In this document: in pieces, positions 32,601 to 41,699 of the stretch
Layout of the letters: each line of letters begins with the position of its first letter
Position numbering within the stretch: position 1 is the stretch's first letter
From: Ruminococcus sp.
GTDB taxonomy: Bacteria > Bacillota > Clostridia > Oscillospirales > Ruminococcaceae
DNA: 64,000 nt
Direction of reading: 5' to 3'
Assembly: GCA_015066805.1 (NCBI GenBank)
Contig: SVNP01000009.1
Location: 1 to 64,000 of the forward strand
Translations under genes and position numbers: made by a program
The notes under the pieces: model-generated
Told to the model about the DNA's origin: nothing
Databases searched by the model: none
Seen by the model: only the letters and a program-made list of their open reading frames with translations

Positions 32601-34037
32601 TTATGCGTTCTCGATGCACTTCAGCAGCATCTCACGCAGTACCTGGGGATTGCAGTTGCCCTTCAGTTCCTTCATGCACTTACCAAACAGTGCCATCAGA
32701 GCCTTTTCCTTGCCGCTCTTGTAATCGGCAACAGACTTGGGATCGGCAGCCACAATGCGCTGAATGGTCTCCTCAATGGCACCCGTATCGTTGGAAACGA
32801 TAAAGCCGTTTTCGGTAGCATATGCCAGAGGGTCAATGTCCTGTTCAAACATAACGGAGAGGATCTTCTTTGCATTGCCGCGGCTGACTTTGTCCTCAGC
32901 CACCAGCTTGATGAGCTCGCCCAGTGCCTTGCCGCTGATGCGGAGCATATCGGCAGTCTGCTGCTTTTTATTGAGAATATTGTAGCAATCGGAGATCAGC
33001 CAGTTTGCAGCCTCTTTCGCCATGCCACAGACAGCGTAAGCATCCTCAAAGCAATCGCAGAAGGCACGGCTCTGGGTGAGCTGCTCGGCATCGTACTCGC
33101 TCAGACCCAGTTCGGTGATATACCGCTGTTTTTTCAGCTCAGGCAGTTCAGGCAGAGAATCGCAGATGCGCTGATACCATGCGTCATCAATGACCACAGG
33201 CATAATGTTGGGGTCAGGGAAATAGCGGTAATCGCCGGCAGTTTCCTTGTTGCGCATAGAGTAGCTCTTGCCCTTGATATCGTCCCAGCGGCGGGTCTCC
33301 TGCACCAGCTCCTCGGTGCCGTTTTCCAATGCGTCAATGTGGCGTGCCACCTCGTAGTCAATGGCGCGGGTAATGGCGGAGATGGAGTTCATGTTCTTCA
33401 TCTCGGTACGCACACCCAGCTTATCGCTGCCCTCGGGACGGATGGAAAGGTTCACGTCGCAGCGCATGGAGCCCTGCTCCATACGGCAATCGGAGACTTT
33501 TGCAAAGCGCAGCAGGGTTCTCAGCCGTTCCAGATAAGCCACAACTTCCTCTGCACTGGAGAGATCAGGCTGACTGACGATCTCGATCAGCGGTACGCTG
33601 GTACGGTTAAAGTCCACCAGAGAGGTATCGGTCCAGTCATCATGAACCAGCTTGCCGGCATCCTCTTCCATGTGGATCTGCTTGATGCGGATGGTCTTCT
33701 TACCCTTGGAGGTCTCGATCTCCACGGCACCGTTCACGCAAACGGGTGCAAACCACTGGGTGGTCTGATAAGAACAGGGGAGATCGGGGTAGTAGTAGCT
33801 CTTTTTATCAAAGGTGGTGGTGCGGTTGATCTTACAGTTGAGCATCATACCCGCAGTCATACCCAGATCCACCACGCGCTTGTTGACCACAGGCAGCATA
33901 CCGGGCATACCGCAGCAGGCGGGGCAGACATGGTCATTCTGCTCGCCACCGAATTTTGCGGAGCAGGAGCAGAAAATTTTCGATTCGGTAGCAAGTTCGA
34001 TGTGAACCTCCAGACCGATGACAGTCTCGTATTTCAT
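32601..34037 (-). CDS. gatB: Asp/Glu-tRNA amidotransferase subunit B
   Basis: 478 residues, the usual GatB length. Motifs include YETVIGLEVHIEL, CPACCGMPGMLPVVN, YYYPDLPCSYQTTQ, a kinase region DWTDTSLVDFNRTSVPLIEIVS and the C-terminal Yqey-like helical domain (ELIKLVAEDKVSRGNAKKIL). GatB binds the mischarged tRNA, activates Glu or Asp with ATP and transfers ammonia. That ammonia normally comes from GatA, whose active site is missing in the upstream gene (see there). GatB itself looks intact. AATAAGGAGG precedes the start. It is the last gene of the gatC-gatA-gatB operon. Confidence 0.96.
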   Translation of the reverse strand: MKYETVIGLEVHIELATESKIFCSCSAKFGGEQNDHVCPACCGMPGMLPVVNKRVVDLGMTAGMMLNCKINRTTTFDKKSYYYPDLPCSYQTTQWFAPVCVNGAVEIETSKGKKTIRIKQIHMEEDAGKLVHDDWTDTSLVDFNRTSVPLIEIVSQPDLSSAEEVVAYLERLRTLLRFAKVSDCRMEQGSMRCDVNLSIRPEGSDKLGVRTEMKNMNSISAITRAIDYEVARHIDALENGTEELVQETRRWDDIKGKSYSMRNKETAGDYRYFPDPNIMPVVIDDAWYQRICDSLPELPELKKQRYITELGLSEYDAEQLTQSRAFCDCFEDAYAVCGMAKEAANWLISDCYNILNKKQQTADMLRISGKALGELIKLVAEDKVSRGNAKKILSVMFEQDIDPLAYATENGFIVSNDTGAIEETIQRIVAADPKSVADYKSGKEKALMALFGKCMKELKGNCNPQVLREMLLKCIENA

Positions 34038-34051
34038 GTTGTATTCCCTCC

Positions 34052-35233
34052 TTATTCGTACAGGGCAGCCAGAGTCAGCAGGCTGTCATCGGAGAACGCC
34101 TTGCCCATAAGCTGTACGCCGCCTGCGGCGACAACGGGCAGGCCGCTGATGGATGCGGGGGCAGTAAACAGCGCCTCCTCCACGGCGGTATAAGTGCCGA
34201 CTTCTTCGGTCTTGTAGGCGGTTTTGGAGCAGGCAGGCAGCAGCAGAGCATCATACTGTGCAAACAGCGCAGCAAATGCCTCACAGATCACACGGCGGAT
34301 ACGCAGTGCTTTATCGTAAACATTCATGTAGTTTTCGGTAGAAAGGGCATCGGAGCCGTAGAGGATGGCAGTTTTCAGCAGCAGACCGAAGGCCTCGGTA
34401 CGGCTGTTGGTGTACAGCTCATCAATATTGGTGTAGTTGGGGGTACGGTAGCCGAATTTGATGCCGTCATAGCGGGAAACATTGTTGCACAGCTCAGCGG
34501 AAAGCAGTACATTCCAGGCAGGGCTTGCGGCCTTGCATACATCGTCATCCACCGTGCAGATCTCCACGCCCTGTGCCTTCAGCGCATCACATACAGCGGT
34601 GATGCGTGCCTGTGTATCGGCATCGGCAGCGTTGACAAGGGATTGCAGCACAGCCACCTTCTTGATGGGTGCGCCTGCGGTTTTCACGGCAGCGCACTGC
34701 TCCTCGGAAAGGCTGGTACCGTCCTTGTCATCATGGCCTGCCATGGCAGCCAGAATCTCACGGCAATCGGCGGTATTTCTTGCCATAACGCCCACAGTTT
34801 CACCGGAGCAGGCAACGGGAATGGTGCCGTAGCGGGAGACTGTACCGTAGGTAGGCTTGATATAGACCATACCGCTGAGTGCAGCGGCACGGCGGGGCAT
34901 ACCGTTTACATCCATGGCAACTACTGCCTTGATGTCGCCGGTCTTCAGCACTTCTGCCGCAGCAGAGGTCAGAACACCGTTTTCGTCGGTGCAGGCACCG
35001 AAATAAGAGGACTCACCCAGCAGGTCAATGGAAAACTCGCCCACATTCACCTTTCCGCCGATCTCATAGCCGGCATTGGTCAGGCGGGTAATCACTTCCG
35101 CATCAAACAGGCCTTGGTAGCCTTCCAGCATCTTGGAGCCGGCAGAGGTAGGCATGGTTTTGGTCAGGATCATATCATCCGGCACAACAGTGTTGGCACC
35201 CTTTGCGCCGTTTTCGGTAATATACAGCTTCAT
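34052..35233 (-). CDS. gatA: GatA-like protein lacking the amidase catalytic triad
   Basis: 393 residues, against about 485 for normal GatA. Position between gatC and gatB and motifs GSKMLEGYQGLFDAEVITRL, GKVNVGEF, YIKPTYGTVSRYGTIP and MAGHDDKDGTSL leave no doubt about ancestry. About 60 N-terminal residues are missing. The catalytic Lys of the usual KDN motif is replaced (VVPDD, aligned Asp19). The GGSSGGS segment with the cis-Ser is deleted (only FGACTDENGVLTSAAAE remains), and the nucleophile motif GSDTGGSIRQPA reads AMDVNGMPRRAA. Frame and AAAGGAG site are intact, so it is a pseudoenzyme, not a frameshift. Confidence 0.88.
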   Translation of the reverse strand: MKLYITENGAKGANTVVPDDMILTKTMPTSAGSKMLEGYQGLFDAEVITRLTNAGYEIGGKVNVGEFSIDLLGESSYFGACTDENGVLTSAAAEVLKTGDIKAVVAMDVNGMPRRAAALSGMVYIKPTYGTVSRYGTIPVACSGETVGVMARNTADCREILAAMAGHDDKDGTSLSEEQCAAVKTAGAPIKKVAVLQSLVNAADADTQARITAVCDALKAQGVEICTVDDDVCKAASPAWNVLLSAELCNNVSRYDGIKFGYRTPNYTNIDELYTNSRTEAFGLLLKTAILYGSDALSTENYMNVYDKALRIRRVICEAFAALFAQYDALLLPACSKTAYKTEEVGTYTAVEEALFTAPASISGLPVVAAGGVQLMGKAFSDDSLLTLAALYE

Positions 35234-35252
35234 AATCAAACTCCTTTTCCCA

Positions 35253-35537
35253 TCACTCAATAAGACGCGGTACCTGCCAGTAGCCGTCGTAGGTTTCGGG
35301 TGCACTTTCCTGCAGTTCATCTCTGGTAAACAGCTTGATCTCCCGATCCTCGCGCACAACGGTCAGAATAGGCATCACATGGACCATACGCTCGGTATTC
35401 TCGGTGTTGATCTGATTCAGGGCTAAGAAAACGTCTGCCTGCTGATTGAAAAATGCCGTGATCGTATCCTTTTCGGCATCCGTCAGGCAGAGCTGATTCA
35501 GCTTTTCGAGTCTTTGCAGAGTTTCAGTAGTCATCAT
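35253..35537 (-). CDS. gatC: Asp/Glu-tRNA amidotransferase subunit C
   Basis: This 94-residue protein matches GatC: an N-terminal helical pair (LQRLEKLNQLCLTDAEKDTITAFFNQ) and the extended C-terminal strap (FTRDELQESAPETYDGYWQVPRLIE) that in the complex wraps between GatA and GatB. The typical DVVR..LREDV..S motif has the local form RMVHVMPILTVVREDREIKLF. It is the first gene of the operon, with 19 bp to gatA. AAAGGAG precedes the start, and a perfect consensus promoter lies about 90 bp upstream. It is somewhat divergent, in keeping with the altered GatA partner. Confidence 0.88.
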   Translation of the reverse strand: MMTTETLQRLEKLNQLCLTDAEKDTITAFFNQQADVFLALNQINTENTERMVHVMPILTVVREDREIKLFTRDELQESAPETYDGYWQVPRLIE

Positions 35538-35628
35538 AAACGCTCCTTTATCGTATGGTTAGCCATGGCAGGCAGCAGCATCCTGTTTCAGAAAAAAAGA
35601 ATGTGTTATGTCCGCCGCAACGGTACTT

Positions 35629-35657
35629 ATTATACCACTTTTTGTGTTCTCTGTCAA
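35629..35657 (-). promoter_or_regulatory. Promoter of the gatCAB operon
   Basis: On the minus strand TTGACA (35657-35652) and TATAAT (35634-35629) are separated by 17 bp, a perfect consensus. Confidence 0.85.
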
Positions 35658-35723
35658 TGTAGATAGAAGTTTTTTTCATGTTCTGCACAGTTTTGCGGAG
35701 CGTGAGCATTCTGTGTTTGATAC

Positions 35724-35752
35724 TGGACAAAACACGGAAAATGTGGTATACT
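35724..35752 (+). promoter_or_regulatory. Promoter of queA
   Basis: TGGACA (35724-35729) and TATACT (35747-35752) are separated by 17 bp, divergent from the gat promoter. Confidence 0.75.
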
Positions 35753-35791
35753 GATTGTGATTGAGAAAAAATCGGAAAGGAATGGATTCGG

Positions 35792-36829
35792 ATGTCTCAG
35801 TGGACAAAACGCAGCACATACTATTATGATCTGCCCGAGGAACGGATCGCCCAGACGCCCGTAACACCTCGCAGCGCATCCCGTATGCTGTGTCTGGATC
35901 GTCAAAGCGGTGCTGTGGCACATCATCATTTTTATGAACTGGGAGATTTCCTGCGGGAAGGCGACCTGCTGGTCATGAACGATTCCCGTGTGCTGCCTGC
36001 CCGTTTGTATGGTGTAAAAACAGAAAACAATACCCCCATCGAGTTCCTGCTGCTGCACGCCGTGGAGCAGAATGTATGGGAGATCATCTGCAAGCCCGCA
36101 AAGAAAGCAAAAGTCGGTACAAGGTTTTCCTTTGGTGACGGCCGGCTGGAGGCCGAGGTGCTTGGCGTTACCGAGGATGGCGGCCGATTGGTGCGGTTCT
36201 TCTGCGAGGGCAATCTGTATGCCGTGCTGGATGAGATCGGGCAGATGCCCCTGCCTCCCTATATTACGGAACGTCTTACCGATCGGGAACGCTACCAGAC
36301 CGTATATGCCAAGGAGGTCGGCTCTGCGGCTGCCCCCACGGCCGGCTTGCATTTTACGCCCGAGCTGCTGGAGGAGCTTCGGCAAAAGGGTGTGCGTACC
36401 GCTTTTGTGACTCTCCATGTAGGGCTTGGTACCTTCCGCCCCGTAAAGGCAGATGACATCCGGGAGCATCATATGCATACGGAGCATTATGCCATCTCCG
36501 AAGAAACCGCCGCTTTGATTCGTGAAACAAAGGCAAAGGGCGGCAGAGTCATTGCTGTGGGCACCACCTCCTGCCGCACGTTGGAGGGTGCCATGCAGTC
36601 CAGAGGCGAGATCTGCGCCTGCGACGGCGATACGGGTATTTTCATCTATCCGCCCTATGATTTCCGCTGTATTGACGGTTTGCTGACCAATTTCCATCTG
36701 CCGGAATCCACACTGATCATGCTGGTATCTGCCTTTGCAGGCTATGAGCATACCATGCAGGCCTATCAGATCGCCGTAAATGAAAAATATCGCTTCTTCA
36801 GCTTTGGCGATGCTATGCTGATTTTGTGA
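35792..36829 (+). CDS. queA: S-adenosylmethionine:tRNA ribosyltransferase-isomerase
   Basis: 345 residues, the usual length. Motifs include [80 protein letters not shown] and [17 protein letters not shown]. QueA transfers the ribosyl part of SAM to 7-aminomethyl-7-deazaguanine in tRNA, forming epoxyqueuosine in the wobble position of Asp, Asn, His and Tyr tRNAs. Cytoplasmic. GGAAAGGAA precedes the start. It lies 31 bp upstream of pyk, with a shared terminator after pyk, so the two are probably one transcript. Confidence 0.96.
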   Translation: MSQWTKRSTYYYDLPEERIAQTPVTPRSASRMLCLDRQSGAVAHHHFYELGDFLREGDLLVMNDSRVLPARLYGVKTENNTPIEFLLLHAVEQNVWEIICKPAKKAKVGTRFSFGDGRLEAEVLGVTEDGGRLVRFFCEGNLYAVLDEIGQMPLPPYITERLTDRERYQTVYAKEVGSAAAPTAGLHFTPELLEELRQKGVRTAFVTLHVGLGTFRPVKADDIREHHMHTEHYAISEETAALIRETKAKGGRVIAVGTTSCRTLEGAMQSRGEICACDGDTGIFIYPPYDFRCIDGLLTNFHLPESTLIMLVSAFAGYEHTMQAYQIAVNEKYRFFSFGDAMLIL

Positions 36830-36860
36830 TTGCATCTCATATGAAAAGAGGAAAATCGTT

Positions 36861-38291
36861 ATGTTGAATCCCTTGCTTCGTAAAACAAAAATCGTTTGTA
36901 CCATGGGCCCCTCTACCGATTCCGACGCTGTACTGCGTCAGATGATGCAGGCAGGCATGAATGTGGCGCGCTTCAATTTTTCCCACTCTGTTTATGAGAA
37001 GGATAAGGAACGCTTTGAGCGTGTGGTGCGTCTGCGGGAAGAACTGGGTCTGCCCATTGCTACCATGCTGGATACCAAAGGCCCCGAGGTGCGCCTGCGC
37101 AGCTTTCCCAACGGCCCTGTGGAGATCGAGGATGGTGCCAAATATACGCTGACCACCCGTGATGTTCCCTGTGACGATCAGGTGGGCAGCGTGAATTTTG
37201 CCCGTCTGACCCATGATGTCAAGCCCGGTGATACTGTTATGATCAATGATGGCCTGGTGGAGCTTTGCGTGGAGCATGTTTCCGCTACCGAAGTGGAGTG
37301 CCGGGTGGTGCGCGGCGGCGTGCTTTCTGCCAACAAATCCTGTAATTTCCCCGGCGTAAATCTTTCCATGCCCTATCTCAGTGATGCGGATATGAACGAT
37401 CTGGAGTTCGGTGCCAAGCTGGGCTTTGATTTCATTGCGGCAAGCTTTGCCCGTACCGGTGCGGATATCCGCTACCTGCGGAAGTTTACCCAGAGCCTTG
37501 GCTGGTATGATGTACGCATCATCGCCAAGATCGAAAACCGTGAGGGTGTGGAAAACATTGATGAGATTCTGGAAGCCGCAGACGGCATTATGGTTGCCCG
37601 CGGCGATATGGGTGTGGAGATCCCCTTTGAACAGATCCCTGCCATCCAGAAGGAGCTGATCCGTAAGGGCTATGAGGCAGGCAAGCAGGTCATTACCGCT
37701 ACTCAGATGCTGGAATCCATGATCCAGCATTCCCGCCCCACCCGTGCGGAGATCACCGATGTGGCAAATGCCATTTATGACGGCACCAGCGCACTGATGC
37801 TTTCCGGTGAAACTGCTGCGGGGCAATATCCCGTGGAGGCAGTACGCACCATGGAGCGCATTGCCGTGACCACCGAGCGGGATATCGACTATAAGGGCAG
37901 GTTTATGAAACGGGAAGCGGGCCGTGTGGGTATTGCCGATGCCATTGCCCATGCAACCGTTACCACTGCCCATGATCTGGATGCAGATGCTATTATTACC
38001 GTTACCAAGGGCGGAGAAACCGCCAGACTGATCTCCAAGTACCGCCCCATGTTCCCCATTATCTCCTGCACCACCGAGGAACGGGTACAGCGGCAGATGA
38101 ATCTTTCATGGGGCGTGTATCCGCTGGTGATCTCCGAAGAAACCAATACGGATGATCTGTTCCGTCATGCAGTGGATGCCTCCTGCAAAGCAGGCTACAC
38201 TGAGCCGAGAGATCTGGTGGTGATCACCGCAGGTGTACCGCTGGGTGTTTCGGGCACTACCAATCTGCTGAAGGTAGAAAATGTTGAGTAA
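36861..38291 (+). CDS. pyk: Pyruvate kinase
   Basis: 476 residues. The family motifs are intact: RKTKIVCTMGPSTDS, RFNFSHSVYE, TMLDTKGPEVRL, the lid domain DVKPGDTVMINDGLVEL, DFIAASFARTGADI, IIAKIENREGVENIDEIL (catalytic Lys) and IMVARGDMGVEIP with the metal-binding acidic residues. It lacks the extra C-terminal PEP-utiliser domain seen in Bacillus. It makes pyruvate and ATP from PEP and ADP, the last step of glycolysis, in the cytoplasm. AGAGGAAA precedes the start. It follows queA closely. Confidence 0.97.
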   Translation: MLNPLLRKTKIVCTMGPSTDSDAVLRQMMQAGMNVARFNFSHSVYEKDKERFERVVRLREELGLPIATMLDTKGPEVRLRSFPNGPVEIEDGAKYTLTTRDVPCDDQVGSVNFARLTHDVKPGDTVMINDGLVELCVEHVSATEVECRVVRGGVLSANKSCNFPGVNLSMPYLSDADMNDLEFGAKLGFDFIAASFARTGADIRYLRKFTQSLGWYDVRIIAKIENREGVENIDEILEAADGIMVARGDMGVEIPFEQIPAIQKELIRKGYEAGKQVITATQMLESMIQHSRPTRAEITDVANAIYDGTSALMLSGETAAGQYPVEAVRTMERIAVTTERDIDYKGRFMKREAGRVGIADAIAHATVTTAHDLDADAIITVTKGGETARLISKYRPMFPIISCTTEERVQRQMNLSWGVYPLVISEETNTDDLFRHAVDASCKAGYTEPRDLVVITAGVPLGVSGTTNLLKVENVE

Positions 38292-38311
38292 CAAAATGCT
38301 CATCGGAATAC

Positions 38312-38347
38312 AAAACGGCTCCCCGTGAAAGCGAGGAGCCGTTTTTT
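38312..38347. terminator. Bidirectional terminator between pyk and the SNF symporter
   Basis: AAAACGGCTCC-12 nt-GGAGCCGTTTTTT. Confidence 0.9.
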
Positions 38348-38375
38348 CGTTATATTGATATTGCCGAATGGGCGA

Positions 38376-39719
38376 TCATACCACGCCCAGCAGGGAGGAA
38401 ACAAAGATCATCAGCAGGATCACAGGTGCAATGTAGCGGATGACCACACGGTACAGCTTCTTTGCCTTGAAGGGCTTGGTCAGCTCTACTTCTTCCTCTA
38501 CGGTTTTGGTGCCGAGAATATAACCCACCAGAATACAGGTGACCAGCGCAACCAGCGGCATGATCACATTGTTGCTGATGAAATCGAAGAAATCCAGGAT
38601 CTGCTTGCCCATAATGGTAAATTCCGACCAACTGCTGTAACCCAGCACGGAAAGCATCGCTAACCCAAAGGAAACAGCAAACACGATAAGGCAGGCGGGA
38701 ATGCGCTTCAGCTTGGTGCGTTCACACAGTACCGAAACCAGTGTTTCCATCAGGGAGATAGAAGAAGTCAGGGCAGCCAGCGTGACCAGAATAAAGAAGA
38801 TGATGCCGATGATTCTGCCCTGCCCCATGGATTCAAACACATTGGGCAGCGTAATGAACATCAGGCTGGGACCGGTACCCAAAGCGGATTCATCGCCGCC
38901 GGAGAAAGCAAACACCGCAGGAATGATCATGAGACCGGCCAGAAATGCTACGCCGGTATCAAACAGCTCAATGTGGCGTACCGATTCCTCAATGCCGTCT
39001 TCTTTCCGCATATAGGAGCCGTAGGTAAACAGAATACCCATTGCCAGCGACATGGAATAGAACAACTGACCCATGGCGGCGATCACCGTTTTAATGGAGA
39101 ACTTGGAAAAATCGGGCTTGATGTAGTAGATCAGTCCGTCGATGGCACCATCCACCGTCAGTACATAGCCTGCGATGATCACAGAGATCAGCAGCAGAAT
39201 GGGCATCATGATCTTGCTGACCTTTTCGATGCCTTTTTCCACACCCAGCATAACCACCGCAGCGGTCACACCCATAAACAGGAACATAAACAGGGCAGAA
39301 GGTCCCAGATCACCGATAAAGCTGCTGAAATAAGTACCGTCATCCGCAGCCTGTGGGCCTTGTCCCGTGATATAGACCATCAGATATTTCAGCACCCAGC
39401 CGCCGATGACACAGTAGTAGGGGAAGATGATCAGCGGTACCAATGCGGATACCCAGCCCAGCAGCCCGAATTTCGGGTGGAGCTGCCGATATGCGCCCAC
39501 AACGCTCTTGCCGGTTTTTCTGCCCAGTGCAATTTCCGTGACCATCAGCGTAAATCCAAAGGTCACTGCCAGAATCAGGTAGACCAGCAAAAAGATGCCG
39601 CCGCCGTACTGTGCGGCCAGATAGGGAAATCGCCACAAATTGCCCAGACCCACGGCGGAGCCTGCCGCAGCCAGAACAAATCCCAGCTTGGAGCTGAAGC
39701 TGCTTTTCTTTTCCTGCAT
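38376..39719 (-). CDS. Sodium-dependent symporter of the SNF (neurotransmitter:sodium) family
   Basis: 447 residues and about eleven to twelve TM helices. The SNF signature is clear: FVLAAAGSAVGLGNLWRFPYLAAQYGGGIF in TM1, with the unwound sodium-binding stretch AVGLGNLWRFPY, then MGQLFYSMSLAMGILFTYGSYM in TM6. Members carry amino acids or related amines with sodium; the substrate is unknown. It starts at the ATG at 39719 with AAGGG ten bases upstream; a TTG two codons earlier is less likely. It is monocistronic and flanked by terminator-like hairpins, and belongs with AGCS and the OadB/OadG pair to the sodium-linked functions here. Confidence 0.92.
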   Translation of the reverse strand: MQEKKSSFSSKLGFVLAAAGSAVGLGNLWRFPYLAAQYGGGIFLLVYLILAVTFGFTLMVTEIALGRKTGKSVVGAYRQLHPKFGLLGWVSALVPLIIFPYYCVIGGWVLKYLMVYITGQGPQAADDGTYFSSFIGDLGPSALFMFLFMGVTAAVVMLGVEKGIEKVSKIMMPILLLISVIIAGYVLTVDGAIDGLIYYIKPDFSKFSIKTVIAAMGQLFYSMSLAMGILFTYGSYMRKEDGIEESVRHIELFDTGVAFLAGLMIIPAVFAFSGGDESALGTGPSLMFITLPNVFESMGQGRIIGIIFFILVTLAALTSSISLMETLVSVLCERTKLKRIPACLIVFAVSFGLAMLSVLGYSSWSEFTIMGKQILDFFDFISNNVIMPLVALVTCILVGYILGTKTVEEEVELTKPFKAKKLYRVVIRYIAPVILLMIFVSSLLGVV

Positions 39720-39766
39720 AAACAAACAACCCTTCTTTTGTAGATTTCTGTATGCTTACCAACGGA

Positions 39767-39796
39767 GCTGCGGCGGTTTGCTGTATCCGCCGCAGC
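39767..39796 (-). terminator. Hairpin after the BclA-like gene
   Basis: GCTGCGGCGG-10 nt-CCGCCGCAGC is a strong perfect stem 18 bp after the stop codon, but no U-tract follows on the minus strand. It may be a weak terminator or a stabilising hairpin. Confidence 0.4.
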
Positions 39797-39814
39797 CGGT
39801 TGGAGAAAAAATGA

Positions 39815-40396
39815 TTAACCGATGCGTACCACAGTCATATCGGCTGCAAAAGCCATAGGTGTGGTGCCGGCTTCGGGCAGTACCACAGGTGTGGTGCCTG
39901 CATTGACAAGCACAACGCTTGCACCGGCGGGCAGTGTGGCAATGGTACTGCCGCTGATGAGTGTGCTGCCGGTGGCCGGAACAGCCACCGCACCGGAGTA
40001 GGCAAGGTTATTCATACCATCCAGTGTTTGCAGCCGCAGCAGAACATCGCTTTCGCCATCGGCAGAGGCCGCCAGTACATTCCATGTGAAGTAGTAGGTA
40101 CCTGCGGTGTTGATCACAAAGGCGTTGGCGGTGCTGTCGTAGGTGAGATCGGTACCCACCACGCGGCTTGTGCTGTCAAAGGGAACGGAATCTCCCACAG
40201 CCAGTGCTGCCACGCCGACATTCTGGCGGTTGCTGATGGCACTGCCTGCGTCCGGCGCGGGGGTGGGCGTGGGATAAGGACAAGCGGGCACTGTGGAAGT
40301 GCAGCAGCCGCAGCCTGCGGGGTACGTTGTGGGATAAGTGGTGGGATAGCTGCCCATACCGCAGCAGCTTCGTCCCATACCTGCATCAATGATCAT
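39815..40396 (-). CDS. BclA/C1q-like surface or exosporium-type protein
   Basis: 193 residues (or 196 from GTG at 40405). The N-terminus (1-55) is Cys/Tyr/Pro-rich (GRSCCGMGSYPTTYPTTYPA, CGCCTST, PTPTPAPD), with no signal peptide. The C-terminal ~135 residues form a BclA/C1q-TNF-like beta-sandwich: NVGVAALAVGDSVPFD, NAFVINTAGTYYFTWNV, LLRLQTLDGMNNLAYSG and ASVVLVNAGTTPVVL. Such domains trimerise; in Bacillus BclA this is the exosporium filament tip. No collagen repeat links the two parts. A good promoter overlaps the end of the upstream gene. A spore-surface role is inferred only. Confidence 0.78.
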   Translation of the reverse strand: MIIDAGMGRSCCGMGSYPTTYPTTYPAGCGCCTSTVPACPYPTPTPAPDAGSAISNRQNVGVAALAVGDSVPFDSTSRVVGTDLTYDSTANAFVINTAGTYYFTWNVLAASADGESDVLLRLQTLDGMNNLAYSGAVAVPATGSTLISGSTIATLPAGASVVLVNAGTTPVVLPEAGTTPMAFAADMTVVRIG

Positions 40397-40501
40397 AAGG
40401 CTCACTCTTTTCTGTTGGAATTACAGATCAAAGATCTGCCTTACCAGCATATGCGGTGTGCCCATATTTGGTGCGGCTCGCGAATCGCACATACATTGTT
40501 C

Positions 40502-40530
40502 AGTATACCAGATTTCTGTGGCGGTGTCAA
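40502..40530 (-). promoter_or_regulatory. Promoter of the BclA-like gene
   Basis: On the minus strand TTGACA (40530-40525) and TATACT (40507-40502) are separated by 17 bp; it overlaps the stop of the AI-2E-type gene. Confidence 0.8.
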
Positions 40531-41672
40531 GTAATATTCTCTTTGGAGGCGGCTGTCTGTGGCTCTTTTCCGAACAGCAGCGTATAGATCACAGCAGTCA
40601 GCGGTACACCAATGAGCAGCCCGCCGATACCCCATAATCCACCGCCGATGACGATAGCAGTCAGTACCCATGCAGGGGGCAGCCCCACCGAATGCCCTAC
40701 GATCCGTGGGTAGATCAGATTGCTTTCCAACTGCTGCAGCACAATGATGAACAGAACAAACCACAAGGCGCAATCCGGCTTTACCAGCAGAAGAATGGCT
40801 GTACAGGGAACGGTGCCTGCAATGGGCCCCACATAGGGCACGATATTGGTCACCCCGATGATAACGCTGATGAGTACGGGGTAGGGGAAGGAGAAAATCA
40901 GCATACCCACATAGCAAAGGCAGCCCAGGATCAGGGCTTCTGTCAGTTGGGAGCTGAAAAAACGGGCAAAGGTCATGCAGATCATGCGTGTACCTTCGGC
41001 AAGCCGCTGCTGCCTTTTTTTTCCTGCAATCCGCACCACGATATCTGCTGCCTGCTGCTTCAGCCGTTGGCTGTCTGCCAGCAGATATACCGAAAATACT
41101 GCCCCGATGCCGATATCAATGATACAGCGGATCAGCCCGGCGGTATAATCATAGGTTTTGGCAAGCACCGTGGGCAGATATTCCTTTGCCATTTCCAGCA
41201 TTCTGCTTGCCTGCTGACCGGAAAGCCATTGCAGAATAAACTCCATGCGGTTGGCAGTCAGCCATTGCCGCAGGTTTTCGCCGTAAAAGGCGGAATGCTC
41301 TGTCAGCAGACCTATGGACTGCCGAAGCTGGGGCAGGATCACACAAACGATCCCTACAAGGATCAGTAAGGTCATCAGCACTGTGGCAAACAGCGCACCT
41401 ACACGGCAAAATCGCTGTGAAAAACGGTTTTTCCGACGGTGGTTCAGCTTCAGCAAAGCAGCCTCAAAGCGGCGGAAGGGACGGTTGAGGATGGATGCGA
41501 ACAGGATTCCCAGCAGCAAAGGCCGCAGTGTATCCGTAAGATACCGCAGCATGGCAAAAAAGCCCTCATACCGCAGAATGACAAAAGCCAGCAGCAGCAG
41601 GGTACCGCCGCCCAATATAATAATATGCAGCAGCCGTTCCCGATACAGCGGTGTTCGTTTTTCCGGATCCAT
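40527..41672 (-). CDS. AI-2E family transporter (PerM/YtvI-like)
   Basis: 381 residues with about eight TM helices in the AI-2E/PF01594 arrangement: RYLTDTLRPLLLGILFASILNRPF, a large soluble loop, then LILGCLCYVGMLIFSFPYPVLISVIIGVTNIVPYVGPIAGTVPC and the C-terminal LQQLESNLIYPRIVGHSVGLPPAWVL. The family name derives from AI-2 export by E. coli TqsA, but most members are uncharacterised and several act in ion transport. The ATG at 41672 has AAAGGGG seven bases upstream and is preferred to that at 41678. A second member lies at 53310-54611. It is 21 bp downstream of the PG-binding gene. Confidence 0.9.
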   Translation of the reverse strand: MDPEKRTPLYRERLLHIIILGGGTLLLLAFVILRYEGFFAMLRYLTDTLRPLLLGILFASILNRPFRRFEAALLKLNHRRKNRFSQRFCRVGALFATVLMTLLILVGIVCVILPQLRQSIGLLTEHSAFYGENLRQWLTANRMEFILQWLSGQQASRMLEMAKEYLPTVLAKTYDYTAGLIRCIIDIGIGAVFSVYLLADSQRLKQQAADIVVRIAGKKRQQRLAEGTRMICMTFARFFSSQLTEALILGCLCYVGMLIFSFPYPVLISVIIGVTNIVPYVGPIAGTVPCTAILLLVKPDCALWFVLFIIVLQQLESNLIYPRIVGHSVGLPPAWVLTAIVIGGGLWGIGGLLIGVPLTAVIYTLLFGKEPQTAASKENIT

Positions 41673-41699
41673 TTTCATGCCCCTTTCCGTGCTATGTAT

